Below, piece by piece: positions 38,026 to 56,416 of a stretch of 64,000 nucleotides of DNA. The stretch is from the NCBI GenBank assembly GCA_003991915.1, contig RQTK01000073.1:676024-740023 (forward strand), given 5' to 3'. The notes under the pieces were generated by a model. That model saw nothing but the letters and a program-made list of their open reading frames with translations, made no database searches and was not told the DNA's origin. The DNA is from Elysia chlorotica. Taxonomy: Eukaryota; Mollusca; Gastropoda; Plakobranchidae. The position numbers were made by a program, and so were the translations under genes. Each line of letters opens with the position of its first letter. Within the stretch, counting starts at the first letter, position 1.

Positions 38026-40659
38026 CTCCCTTAGTAATAAAGTGTTAAAGTAAGTACCTCTACAAAGATCACTAGTATAAACATGGACATTGAGTTAAAG
38101 CCTAATCCGTCTGTTACAACTGGCATTGGGGACCGGGGAGGGGAGGGGGAGGGATTTTTTACAAAGCCTTCACTTTTTGTCTAGCCAAGACCAAAGACAC
38201 CATGGGGTTAAACAGCCATGGCAGACCACAGGGCGCGAGCCTAACTTCTTGATAATCATCACCAACCATGATACAGTTCACTTATGCCAATTATATTTAC
38301 TTATTGCATCATTTCAATTTCTGGTTGCATCGATTAAAAATAATATTTACAACTTGTGTGGTTATGTTACACAAAACTACTTAAATGTCACGCAAAAAAA
38401 GTAGTCAGGAATAAACACACATTTCATATGTTTACCCTTTTCTTTACTTTTCTTTACCCTTTACTTTCTCTACTGCCATTACATGTATTACAAAAACGAA
38501 GAAAAAAAGGGTTGCAGTGTGTATGTCTTTCTACCACATTGCATAAGTATATAATTAGTATCAGTATCGTTAAGCTGCACTTCCAGGTTTAGCCTCGCGA
38601 TAAAAATAAAATATGTCCCTGAGATTGGCACCCTCAACAGTATTACATCCGCTCTCGAGTTTTGTTATAGGGGAAGACAAGGATTATACATAGCCAGTTG
38701 TCTAAAGACCTCCATTATATTGAGTGCATATAGGTCAGTTCCGTAGGTGCGATTTGTTATGCATGTAGAATGTACTAAATCCCTATCTGAATCGTTTTTT
38801 TATGATCTAGTTTCTTTTCTAGGTTTTAAAGCTAGGAGGGGGTTTGTTTTGCATTATCTTCAATAATTCCCTGCCAGAGTAATTTTTGACCGTATTATTC
38901 TCACCATGTTTCTGTCATTTTGAAACGTGTAGTTTTGAGCCTTGATGTTGTTGAGACATTGGCTTTTCTACTTACTTTCTTCTAATTGCCTGTGTGAAGT
39001 ACATTTCACAATTTGATTGTGAGAAATCATTATACTAATCCGTCTCGTCACGGTACATTAAGTTGAGCTGCGTCTCCAACAAAAGAACTATCTGGGGCTC
39101 TAAGAACAAGGGGGATTCTAATAAGTAATGAAGATCTATGGCGCGGGTCAATATCTTTAGCCGGTTACACAACACTGAGGAAATACGAAGTGTCGACTTA
39201 CTGAGAAACCACTCCGTGTGGGTAATGTCGCTTTGTTCCCCTGTGAATGATACTTCAGAGCAACAACTATTTTTGGTGGGAAGTCTGTCTCGGCTTAAAG
39301 GATTTGCATTCAGGAAACAAGCCAAGCAGAAAAAGGTTGTTCAAGAGATTAGACAAAGGGCGTATGCTCTTGGCGAATCGTAGAAATCTTCATTCAAGCA
39401 GAGTTGATTAAAGTGAATTCCTTATCTAGCCTAATTTTAATTTTCAAAATCGAAACAAAAAATATAAAGTGCCTTGAAGCGGTAGAGGGTAAATGGTTAG
39501 TTTCATCATTGATACTCGGTCACCCGAAAAATCCTATTCGAACATCTGACATCTTGCTTGTCATTTCAGAGTGCTAACCGTCTGAGATGAGTTCATAATA
39601 CTTTTTGAAACAGTTGAATCAACATGATGTTTTTTCTCTTTATTTTGTCACAACATACAACTTTAATGCAATTTTGTTTCCTCCCCAACATACTAAAGTA
39701 AAAGAGATAGCGCTCTTTTATTTTATCAACATGGAGTGAATGCATATATATATATGGGCTTTTATTTGGCGTTTTTCTGCATTTGAGTTTGCTGCGAGGC
39801 AGTGAAATTTTGTGGGATCTATAAAAAGACCCATAATGTGTCCACCTCTAAGACATCGCTTTGAGGAATCTGAGCATTGTAGACATGTTCGCTCACAAAA
39901 TTCTCTGACATTGAAATATATAAGAATCGATTATTTACACTTCAAGACTAATTTCGATGAGGATTACAATTTATGGATGTCACTGTATAGTTTTAATTAT
40001 TGGACGGGAACCACAATTTCCCGTATTTTTGTTTCAAGTCTCTTCGCGCCTGGAGGATAAACATGAAACAATCCATCTTACCTGTGCATGCAACACTTTT
40101 TTAGGCTATACCATTACTAGTCAGAGAACGTCAACAATTCTTAGCAGAAAAAAACCTAGAATAAAAACGATCTAGATTATATTAAGACATACTAAACATA
40201 CACAAGAAAAATAACTTTACTGATACTTGGCCCTGATGGCGAGAGTAGGCTTAGATATAGATCAGATCTTATCCAGATGTAGATCTAGATTAAATTTAGT
40301 ATATAAATATACACTGTATAATCTAAATCTAGACGCAATAGAATTATTCTAGATCTAGATCTATACTAAATCTAGATCTAGATCACATTTTAAAGTCTGG
40401 GTTTATCTAGATCCCAGTTACTTGTAAATTTATAACCATATATCCTAATTAGTTATAGATCTAAATAGAGTCTTTCAGAACTGATCTATATTTATTTATT
40501 TAGTAATTAAGACGTAGTCTCTATGTTCCAGATCTCGTATTTTTATAATACTTCACCTGCTCTTATAATTTTCATAGTTTACAGGCCCTACTTTCCGTCA
40601 TGTCATCCGTTAAGCAGGTGAATTACTGTAGTTTTGTTTGAGATCTAGAAAATCTATAT
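38026..40659. other. Intergenic DNA
   Basis: No gene was recognised. Short open frames at 39035-39383 on both strands have no family signature that I know. From 40250 the word TCTAGATC recurs in clusters. Confidence 0.45.
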
Positions 40660-41060
40660 GACTACAAACAATATCCATAACAGTCATGGTGAAAAAAGCT
40701 TAACACTTGTCCAGGTTAGATCTTCTTCTTCTTCTGCGTTCATTTTCAATATGTCTAAATCTTTTAAATTTTCAGACTGCCTCCTCGATGTAAGAGGCAG
40801 TCTGTTTAGGGTTTCCAGGGTACCCCATAATTTTTGCTTCAGTGATGTATCTGAAGGCCATATTGTTTGCCTGAGCTGGGAATAAGAGTGGCATGCCATG
40901 AGGACATGTTCTGGAGTTTGAGGTAAATTTTCGCACGCACAGAAAAGAGAGTTGCTTATCTTTAATTTCTAGATGTGTGCATCTAGTTGTCCATGTCCTG
41001 TTCTACGTCGAAACATTCTGTTTTGCTGACATCATGGGAGATAATGTATGTTGTCTTTTA
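40660..41060 (-). pseudogene. LINE C-terminal remnant (zinc-knuckle-like end)
   Basis: The minus strand encodes CACENLPQTPEHVLMACHSY followed by SQLRQTIWPSDTSLKQKLWG and EDLTWTSVKLF. This matches the C-x-C...T-x-E-H-x-x-x-x-C end that follows RNase H in I/Nimb- or Jockey-like LINEs. Upstream, RRRTGHGQLDAHI is interrupted by a stop. Confidence 0.75.
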
Positions 41061-42223
41061 AATACATAGGGTTTGTTCTGGTTTTTCAATTGTCAGTATG
41101 TGATGCACATGTTTTAACAGTGTGGGCATCAAATAAAAGCTAGGGATTTGACGCTACTAGCCACTTACAGGGGTTATCCATTATGGGCAGGAGGGTTTTT
41201 TGTGAGTTTGACAGACAGACAGACAGACAGAAGACACGTCTTAGAGTCAAGCCATTTTATTATTCCTTTGCACGAGAAAGCGATGCTTAATCGATTTTGC
41301 ACTTCATCTACGTATTGGAAATTGCAAAACTAGAACGTTGAAGCCATAAAAACAGCTGTTCACAAAGCTTGTGTTTATGTCAAAATTAATTACTTTGTTT
41401 TCGCGATGTCTTGTGCACCTGTGTCCAGTTTTATGGACTGCACGTATTGTAGTTGACAGAAAACGTATGCCGAATTTTAATGCCGAAAATAAACAACGCG
41501 TTTCATTTTAGCTATGAAAACCCGAGTTCATTAAAATGTCTGTTCATATTAATAAATCAAACAGGCAACAGATGTCAAATATGGGTGGTGGACGAACATA
41601 TATTTATTTTTATTGCCTGTCTTTTAAATTTTGACATATATTCGATAAATTTGACAAGCTGGGGTGTATATAAAAATGTGCATACCACAGCAACCAATAG
41701 GAGTCGTGGGCGGGATATAAAAAATTGAGGTGCTTGTTGAATGGTCAAGTCACGTTTACTCATCATTGATTGGATACGTACCCACGCCTCGATTTTTGCC
41801 ACAAACTTACTCAATCATTTGAAAATTACAAAGCATTTTTAAATGAACCACTAGATTAGGGACATGCTGACCACCACCTCTTAAAAGCAATGTTTTATTA
41901 GACCTTTGATATTATATGAAAATTCAATGCACCTGTCCTGCATAGACCAATCTGTTATACTAGGTCGACCTCTTTCCTCTTCCTTTTTTGTAAAAGTAGC
42001 GCGTTTAGGGGCAAAACGGTGTGCACTTTTGCACCTGAGAGAGGTAATTCTAAAAAGTTTATCACGGCAGACTTACCCAGTCATTTAAAAAAAAAAACAA
42101 AGGCAACTGACTCAGAAACAATCTAGAATCTAGATCTAAATTATTTGATCAAGAAGCATGACTCAACTGTATGATGAGCGAAGGTTTAATTGTGAAAGAT
42201 CCAGATCTAGATTAGATCAATGA
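41061..42223. other. Intergenic DNA
   Basis: No gene was recognised. TCTAGATC words recur at 42120-42215. Confidence 0.4.
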
Positions 42224-42859
42224 GGTGAGAAAAAGACACGTCGTTTAAGACGATCCAGATACTTAGCGGCAACACTCAATCCAAATCAAATTCCCAAAAC
42301 CACAAAATCACATGCATCATTTGATCAACCATCCATATCTAGGCCTAATGATGGTAGTCAAGAACTACGACTAAGTGAGAACAGACATAGATCTAGATCT
42401 CCACGACGTAGACTCAGCTCCAGATCTGCCACACCACCACAAAAAGAAGACAGCCCCACACAGATTAAATCTAGATCTATATCATCACTAACGCCTCCAC
42501 CTGACATCAGCCAGGCAGCTTCTACAGTTACACTGCCAACGGACCCAAACAATGACAACACAGCACTTGATCAACCATTCACATCTAGGCTTATTGATAC
42601 TGATCGAAATCTAGATTTATATCCACGAGAAATAGAAAACAGACATAGATCTAGATCTCCACAAAGTAGACCTAGCTTTAGATCTGGTACACCACAACAA
42701 GAAGCAGATAGGCCCACACGGATTAGATCTACATCACCACTGCCGTCTCCACCTCACATCAGTCAGTCAGCTTACAACACCAACTGGCCCATACCATGGC
42801 AATATCAATATTGTTTCGCACAATATTCGGGGAGTGACAAAGACATGCCAATATTGTGA
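42224..42859 (+). CDS. Unrecognised 211-codon open frame with two RS-rich repeats (candidate exon or pseudogene)
   Basis: The frame is open from just after TGA (42221-42223) to TGA (42857-42859). Its only Met is near the end, so it would have to be an internal exon or a fragment. It contains two copies, about 225 bp apart, of a block with DQPS/DQPF, ENRHRSRSP, SRS/FRSGTPQ, RSRSISSLTPPP/RIRSTSPLPSPP and ISQ. Both copies stay open although they differ at many bases. It ends in a Trp/Gln/Tyr-rich piece (NTNWPIPWQYQYCFAQYSGS), and a +2 frame continues with NYGPHKHPHYAVPM before a stop. No domain was recognised. Part of the RSRS coding comes from the TCTAGATC word common nearby, which weakens the case for a gene. 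Confidence 0.35.
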   Translation, partial: GEKKTRRLRRSRYLAATLNPNQIPKTTKSHASFDQPSISRPNDGSQELRLSENRHRSRSPRRRLSSRSATPPQKEDSPTQIKSRSISSLTPPPDISQAASTVTLPTDPNNDNTALDQPFTSRLIDTDRNLDLYPREIENRHRSRSPQSRPSFRSGTPQQEADRPTRIRSTSPLPSPPHISQSAYNTNWPIPWQYQYCFAQYSGSDKDMPIL

Positions 42860-43384
42860 CGCAAAATTATGGCCCACATAAGCATCCTCACTATGCTGTG
42901 CCAATGGTCAAGTAACTTTACAACCCTTGCAAAGTTTACCGGAACCTTTACACCATCTGTTTGTAGGGATACTGTAGAATCTAGACATTTTTTAAATAGC
43001 ATTCGAAGTTACAATTCAGCTTCCGCATTCGCATCATGAGGATATGTTACCGGCAGGGACATACTGTTTTAGAGTAAGTGGCACTTTTTATCATAAAATT
43101 TGCATTGATGTAAACTTTTAATCCCGGAAATTCGCGGGCCTTCAGCTTCAAGATTATCATCTCTAAAAGCTATCTAGGCTTATAGAATCTAAATCTAGAT
43201 CCATATTAGCTAGTTGAAGGCCGACACCATTCGATCTCACTATTGATGTTACCAGATATAGATCTAAAGCAAATTATAAGAACTGTCGAAAACCTAGATC
43301 TAGATAATCTAGATAAGACCATATTAGATTGCTTAGTATATCTACAGTGTACATGTATAACATTTTGTAGAGTGTAACAAGAAG

Positions 43385-43442
<58 letters not shown>

Positions 43443-44668
43443 AAACAATAACAGCAGAATCAACAAAGCAACGATAACGACAACGACAAAATCAACACCG
43501 TGAATAAAATACCAAGTAAATAAGGCAAGGTCCATATGAGGCTAATACTAAGAGCTTAATTTGTAAGACAATTGTTTTTGTTTCTGGAATCTGGCTTTAT
43601 TTTATACTCTAAAAATGATTTTCACTTTCAGTACTTACAGCAAAATCCTGTCTGAGATGGAAGTTTACTTCAAAGATGTTTGTAAATGTATGTGTGTATA
43701 GAGTGTGTGTGGTTCTATAACACACTGGTTTAAAAATTGAAATACTAACGTTGTGTTTGCAGGAGCTCTGATTAGATTATAGTTAGACAACCTAACAATC
43801 AAGGCAAAATTGTATGCAGTTTATACAGTTGGATATTTCTGTCTTGGTACATTTCTAGGGCAGTGTTAATATGTCATCTATATGAAATCCCATGTTGTAA
43901 AATTGAAAAAAAAAAAAGCATACATTATTTTCATCTTTTTTTCCTTTTGTAAAAAAAAATACTTACAAAAAAAAAGAAATACACCGACAACAAAAATATA
44001 ATATATATAAAAGTATATAACCCTAGAGTAATATATATATATATACTAAATTCCCCACAAAATTTGCGCCTCATAATACACCCGCAAGGAGAAATCCCCA
44101 TAACACACTTCGTTTATATATATATATTATATTTATTTACCTTGGGCCGTTTGTCTTACAGTCATATTGATTTTCCAACTTATCACGTCTTCGCGTTTTG
44201 AGTCAGCTAGTTATTTCAACTGTCTTGCATCAGACTCTGATGACGGGGACCTGTCGAGGTTTGATACACAATCAAACCCAAAGTCTATTTATTTATATAT
44301 CGACCTTATCGTAATTAAGAAAAGAATGATTCTAGAAGCTTTTTCCAGTATGGTGCTGTTTACCTCGACTTTTGAATGCAAGATATTATTAACATTCATT
44401 TTTCGAAACATACGAAGCCAGACGAGTGACGTCAAAAGGTGGGTCATTTTAAATAGCGCACACAATTAGCTACAAAGTGGACCATGAAGGGGAGAAACTA
44501 AAACAAACCTATTGTCTTTGTGATATATTTTAAAGGTTCGAGAAGACTATTTTTTAGGAGTTTACTTTTTTGTGTGAAAGAAGTCGCCTAATCATTTCTC
44601 AGCCATTCTTAAATTAATAATGAACATTGGTTTAAGAACTCTCTCTCACTTTCTCTTTCTCTCTTTCT

Positions 44669-44713
<45 letters not shown>

Positions 44714-44744
44714 GTTTCTGTCTGTCTATATTTCCTTCCTCTAT
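42860..44744. other. Intergenic DNA
   Basis: Holds (CAA)n at 43388-43441, more TCTAGATC words (43180-43315) and several (AT)n runs near 44000-44130. No gene was seen. Confidence 0.45.
44640..44720 (+). repeat. (CT)n microsatellite
   Basis: CT-rich run with its purest part at 44670-44709, next to a SINE fragment. Confidence 0.9.
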
Positions 44745-44880
44745 TAGTTGACCAGTGTCAGTATAAAATGACCGGCTGAGACTGGAGTCCAAGTTTCCAA
44801 ACCCTGATGTCAGATATAAGACTTTGGGCCCTTTCACAACATAGGCTATATAGGGAGGCCGTTGGACTTTAAGCAACCAT
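44745..44880 (+). mobile_element. SINE body fragment
   Basis: The block GTGTCAGTATAAAATGACCG matches the SINE body near 52.7 kb, followed by GGGCCCTTTCACAACATAGG and a GTTGGACTTTAAGCAAC end. The tRNA head is missing. Confidence 0.7.
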
Positions 44881-45193
44881 ATCAAATTCAATTTACTCTT
44901 TCTCTTATAGCTTACAAAGATTTTACAAGCTATAAAAAGGTAGCGTTTTTGTGATAAAATACCAAAATCTGATTTCATTGAGAGTTAAAGTTTTTTGCTA
45001 CTTAAAGTAAGACCAATATAACTTTTTGTGCGCTTTTGTAGCCTGAGAAACTGAACATGTTAATTTTTTGTCTAGAAACGTGTTGCTTTGGAGTCTTCTA
45101 AATTATGATAGAAGATTAATTGGCGCTTTTGTGTCTTGTAAGTTAGTTTCTTATATGAAAATATCAGTTTCCCCTAGAGGTAGGTTTTATTTT

Positions 45194-45893
45194 GTGTCGC
45201 AAAAAATATCACTTTTTTTCAAAATTTCATTTGCATTGCAGGGAAAGCTATGATATATGGAAAGCATTGTTAATATTTCTTCGTATAACTATATCAATCA
45301 GGGATATTTGTTTTCAAAAAGTTGAGTCTCAGTGCGCGGCAAATCAATTATGTTGAAGCATATAACTTTTGTACAGAAGAAAGTAAAAATAGCCAAAACA
45401 CACTTCGTTTTATTGAATCTTTTTGTCTTGAAATTTAACTTCAAGTGTTTGACTTTATTGTATGAATTTTTTTTAAACAGTTTTGAATTTAAATGTATTT
45501 TAGTTGCTAGTATCAATTTTTCGTAACTAATTGTATTCATTTTAAAACTCTCCATTTAAATACAAACAACAAGCAGGAGAATAATAAAGGACTCACAAAA
45601 GTATGGATAGAAGATCATGATAATTATTGTATACAACGGCCTTTATTATTGCTTTAACAAGTTAGTAAAAAATAATTATCTCAGGTCTCAAGTTTACGAT
45701 CATCAAAATCATATATAGCCTGTCAAATATATTTATTCACATCCGTGTTATGGTAAATTAAAAAATGTAGCATGCTATAATTATTGCATTAAGTATCTGT
45801 AAAATCACTGAAATCCTCTAGTGAAAAAAAAAAGTTTTAACACGTGGAAATCTTCTTCTTCTTCTTCTTCTTCTTCTTCTTCTTCTTCTTCTT

Positions 45894-45924
<31 letters not shown>

Positions 45925-46582
45925 TTTATTCAGTGTCGCAATTAAATATCACTTTTTTATCAAAATTTCATTTGCATTGCAGGAAAAAGCTATTATATAT
46001 GGAATGCATCATTCTTATTTCTTTATATAACTATTTCAATCAGGGATATTGCAATTTTCTAAAAGGTTGAGTCACAATGAATAATTATATCAATAATATA
46101 ATCAATATGTTGAAGCAAAGAACCCTTGTATAAGCTAAAATACATTTCTTCTTATTGAATCCTTTTGTCTTCAACTTTAAATTCAAGTGTTTGACATAAT
46201 TGTATGATTTTTTTTATCAGTTTTGAATTTAAATGTCTATTAGTTGCTAGTTTCAATTTTTCATTGCACAAAATCGTAACTGATTGTATATATTTTAAAT
46301 ATCTGCATTTAAATACAAACAACAAGCAGGAGAATAATAAAGGACTTACAAAAGCATGGATAGAAGATTATGATAATTATTGTATTCAACAGACTTTTTA
46401 TTGCTTTAACAAGTTAATAACAAATAATTATCTCAAGTCTTAAATTAAGTTTAAGATCATCAAAATCATACATAGCCTGTGAAACATATTTATTCACATC
46501 CATATTATGGTAAATTAAATTTTTTTTTGCATGCTATAGTTTATACATACGTATCTGTGAAATCGGTGAGGTCTATTGAGTG
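45194..46582 (+). repeat. Tandem duplication of about 0.63 kb with an internal (TTC)n
   Basis: Positions 45194-45822 and 45933-46582 are related: both start GTGTCGCAA, share TTTCATTTGCATTGCAGG, AACAACAAGCAGGAGAATAA and a GCATGCTATA...GTATCTGT end. They are clearly diverged, so the duplication is old. (TTC)n at 45851-45922 lies between the copies. No coding sense was found. Confidence 0.85.
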
Positions 46583-47639
46583 GATTGAACAAGTATGGCG
46601 TTAAAAACAATATTAAAAAGTTTAAAATTGTGATTTCGGTCTTGAAATTTGACTATGAGTTGTTTTTCTTTTATCAGTTAAACAAACACCTAAAAAAGTC
46701 TCCCAAATCTTTGTATTCAAATATTCATACATGCTCCATGCACAGGCTTCTTTCCCACATGAGGGGATAATAAAGGAAGGATCATTTTACCGACAACAAC
46801 CGGAGCAATGCATTATCCACATGCCAGGTGTAGTGATTGGAGGTGCACATAATTCGGTACTCTCACTGCAAAAAAGAACAACACAAAATCAAAAACAAAA
46901 AAGTAAGACTTACAATGGTGATGGTGTTTTATACTCCCTCCCTTTCGTCAGCCCGCTTCAGAGTTTCTACTATATTATTATTTTCTCTCAATGTTGTGGG
47001 GTTAGATCTGGCGTATATTTTAAAAAATATCCCTTTTTATATGAGGGTTAGCAAAGAAATTACCGTTTCAATCGACTTCAACCTTGATGTGTGACTTAGT
47101 TGTTTTTTCTTAGTCCGTTAAATAATAAAATTTACAACGTAATTACCATTCCTATCGATTTCAACCTTTATGTGTGTACTTTTCTGTCACTGTTCCACAA
47201 CTAAGTGTGACAAGACAAAAGAAATTAACAAAAGTACACATTTTATACAATCGCACTCGTACGTGAAAATCTTTTGCGTAGCTACTACTTGCACACGTTT
47301 TTTAACATCTTTTCGACCAATTATAAATGGGATATTCAGTAGAATGTGTTGAATCTTGAGACTTTAATTACCTTCAATTAGTTAGTTTTTGTCTGACAGC
47401 ACCAGCGAAGTGTAGCAACCTTTACTTCTCACCAAAAGCTTGTACTTCGTCAGTCTAAGTGGGGTGAAAGAGTTTGTTTTCAAGGCACGTCAGCACGGTA
47501 ACGGCTATATTGCGCCCACGACAGTTAATACATTATACTAGTAGCAACGGTGACTCTTTATCTCTCTGAGTAGTAAAAGCATACAAATTGTGCGTAAAAA
47601 TTTTGGTTAAAAGTCAAGGGTATAGACAGTACTTTAAAG
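46583..47639. other. Intergenic DNA
   Basis: No gene was recognised. Two related short blocks near 47060-47170 (CGACTTCAACCTTGATGTGT, CGATTTCAACCTTTATGTGT) suggest a small tandem duplication. Confidence 0.4.
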
Positions 47640-49104
47640 AGACCCATGTGTAGGATTATCACAGTTACATTTTATTATGCACACAAATGTCCTTCAGATA
47701 CCTCAGTAGGCGCTTAGGACTAACATAAGTAAATTGCGGTCTCTAGTGGCTTGGAAGCCATGTACAGATTCCTTTCCTGGTAAAAAAAACTGGACAGTCA
47801 ACAGGAATATGACTTATGGATAATTGACATTTGCAGGTATGACACTGTGGAGGCTCTTCACATCTCAGTAGGAAGACGTGGGTAAGATAATAATGTTCCC
47901 GTCGGATTCGATCGAGAACCACCTTCTAGCATGAGACACCACCGTCCCAATGTGGTTGGACACAGTGTAGTTTGTTGTTTGTCATGTTATTCCATCGCAC
48001 GTTCCAGGTGTCTCTTATAGACCTATATAAAATTGGCTTAGCATCTGATGTGGGTATCTGCACTTGTGTAGGTTTCAGTTCAGTTCTTGGCGAGCGTATC
48101 AGCCATTTTATTTCCCTCAATTCCAACGTGACTGGAGATCCAGAAGTGAGCAATTCTCTTACTATTTTGCTGCAGTTCATGGATTTATCATTGGGCAAAG
48201 AATTTTTGAATTTTTCAAGTTTGCCTCCCCCACCGCTTTCACCAGAGAGAGCGAGTCAAAGAGGATTAAAATTTGTCTTTTCTTAAGGTGGGGACAGTGT
48301 CGAGTGCCATGCTTAGGGGAACTGCCTCAGCAGTATATATTGACGCCTTCGCGTTCAGCCCGCAGCATTTATCTGTTGAGAAAGAGTGACAGGCAGTTCC
48401 AACGCTGATCTCATCTTTAGACCCGTTAGTAAAAAGTAGATAATGGTCTGAATGATTTTCTATGATTTGTTCAAACTTTTTTCTTTCTTGAGAGCTGCCA
48501 GATCGAGAATACTTCCAGGTTTTTTCCAGCGTCAAGGATGGGATTTCCGAAAAATTGTCCTCCTTAAAAGAGTAAGTATCTAAGTCGATTTCAAGAAGGA
48601 GCTGCTAAACACAGATTCCAGTAGGGGTCATCGTGGTCGATTGAAATTGGAGTTTTTTTACATATCTTAGTTGGAAAACAGGGTGAAAAGTAGGATTGTC
48701 AGGGTAAGAATTTAGATATACATTTTTGATATGGATGGTTTGTCTGCAGCTACAATAAGGCTTTATACCGGTGTGGTACATGGTGTGAGAGGCCTCAAGA
48801 CACACCCAGTCCTTGGTTGTGTATAGTGTCTAGCATTTCAATATAAGATGGTATGGCAGAGCTGCCGATATCGAGTTTAGATCGTATTAGAGAGCAACAG
48901 ATATAGAGAAGGGACTTTTTTCTACTACTCACTCTGCCCCGTGTAATGTTTAAAAAGATTGAGTGCTTTTTGGCACTTCTTCAGATATTTCAGGTAGGGA
49001 TAAATGAGTTTCTTGTCAAATATAACGCCGATATATCTTTGCTTCTTCTTGAACAGAAATTCACCGCCACCACGCTACCTACCAGCAAACTAAAGGTGTC
49101 AGTT
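47640..49104 (-). pseudogene. Decayed LINE with RT end, RNase H and C-terminal knuckle (I/Nimb-like)
   Basis: Read on the minus strand the order is: SLIRSKLD and MLDTIHNQGL (end of the reverse transcriptase, about 48900-48820), YLNSYPDNPTFHPVFQLRY (about 48710-48660), an RNase H-like part with DHYLLFTNGSKDE (about 48450), NKLHCVQPHWDGG, then LDRIRREHYYLTHVFLLRCE and CHTCKCQLSISHIPVDCPVF (about 47910-47790). The last is a Cys/His knuckle typical of LINEs that carry RNase H. Several stops and frameshifts show that it is dead. The 5' endonuclease and most of the RT are gone. Confidence 0.85.
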
Positions 49105-49215
49105 TTGAAGTGTTGGTTTCATTCGGTTTAACGTCCAAAGTCAGATGTGTTGCCACACACGAGAAAGAACGAGGAGGCCTGACTCCTGTGTCAGCCGGAG
49201 TAATCCCGAAGAAGT
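49105..49215 (-). mobile_element. SINE tail fragment
   Basis: GGTTTAACGTCCAAAGTCAG and GTTGCCACACACGAGAAAG match the SINE body in reverse orientation. It abuts the LINE remnant at 47.6-49.1 kb. Confidence 0.6.
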
Positions 49216-50556
49216 AGATAACCATTAATTTAAGGGAGAATGACACACAGAAATCAGGAAAGACTGGGAAGCAATCGAGTGAAGAATGAAAAATGATTTA
49301 AAATGAGTATTTCCCCTTACATGGAGAAGAAACCTGAACGAAAGATTGAATGAAAGCTGCTTGGGTGCTTAGAGAGGCAGGCAAAGGTAATACTAAGGAT
49401 GATTTAAGGACATCTTTGGTAATACAAGAGGGAAAAGTAGGATAACCAGTCAAAGGAAATTTAATTTTCTTTACTATATATATCGTTTTTTATATCAAGC
49501 ATATTTCTACCTGGTAAAGTCTGGACAGGACCATTTTTGTGTGTTGTTGTTTTTTTTTTTTTTGTGTGTTTTTTTTATATCTAGTTTACTGTGTGTGTGT
49601 TGTTTAAGTTTTAACTAGTGCAAAAAACTTAAGAAACAGATTAATAAAGATCTCTTTTAGTTCGTGACTAGATTTACTGATTTAGGTTAATATATTTAAA
49701 GCTACCAAACCATAGTATGATAGCATGACTTAGCCTAAACGCCAAACATTTCGTTTCAGCTCAGATATACTCTACTCTAATAGCAGTTATGTAGGGCTCT
49801 ACATTGAAGCCTATTAGCCAATATTTTGTAAGATCAAAACTAATTGAATACTACATTGATTTAGTGAGATTATGTAATTGGGACACCTTAATTTTTAAGT
49901 TTAGAAAGAAAACAAGGGTCTAAAATGCTTGGGTGGTCTGTTATCACCTTGTTAAGAGATTTTTGTTGTATGATTTGCCTACATTTTTTGAATGCGTCAT
50001 AATTTTCTTGCCTTTAAGTAACGAAAATGAAGTAATGTAATCGTTTTTTTTTACTTTTTGAACGAATCATGTTTTGATTATTATCTGTTTTACAAGTAGA
50101 GAACGCATTAAAAAAATACCCTATAAAGAAAAGAAAAGCTCATATCGAAAAGAAAAAAGAAGAACAATGTTGCAAAATCGTGAAAAAAAAAGAATTTTTG
50201 AAAACACTAACTATGACAAAAAGTTGTTCCCCTTTATTGTTAATCATAATTTTATTCTCTTCTCCAACTTATTAGGTAAGTTATTCGATTACTTAATACT
50301 TGTTTAAAACATACGTACTTTTATCTTTTATTCATCATTAATATCAATTTAAAGAACTTAAGTCATTATAAAGTATAGTTTTTTTTTCTTCTAAAATACA
50401 AGATACTATTGAGAAATGGTTTATATCGTATCGCACACTCTGAGCAAAATTGATTTCGTACTTTCACCCCGGATCAAAAACAAAAATTTTGTTACTGAGT
50501 TTGTAAAAAGTCATCAAAAACCCATCAGAAAGATATGGTATTAAAAGAAAGTTAAG
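49216..50556. other. Intergenic DNA downstream of the O-methyltransferase gene
   Basis: No gene was recognised. A T-rich run lies at 49548-49577. The region includes the 3'UTR of the minus-strand gene ending at 50649. Confidence 0.4.
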
Positions 50557-50648
50557 GTGGAGAACAATTATTCTTTTAACTTTCAAAAGGAGAAAACTTA
50601 TTCTTTTAACTTTCAAAAGGAATCTACTCTGTTCACAGATAAAAAAGA

Positions 50649-56142
<5,494 letters not shown>

Positions 56143-56282
56143 GTTTGCCTATAGCTATGGGGAAAGAGTGAGTCTATTAGAGTTGATGGTGAGGAAGTGT
56201 TAGTACTGTTACCCTAGGCGCTGTAGTAATACTTGTTATGAAAAAACAATGTTACTACTAGTAAGTGCTTCTGCTCTGCTGC

Positions 56283-56416
<134 letters not shown>

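Noticed and set aside
39035-39383. Overlapping open frames on both strands
   Set aside because: No family signature, no splice context and no composition change; kept only as unrecognised DNA.
43388-43441. Possible CRISPR-like or regular array
   Set aside because: A plain (CAA)n microsatellite with no spacers; the genome is eukaryotic.
46731-47094. Two overlapping open frames of 85-106 residues
   Set aside because: No recognisable motif and AT-rich codon use like the surrounding non-coding DNA.
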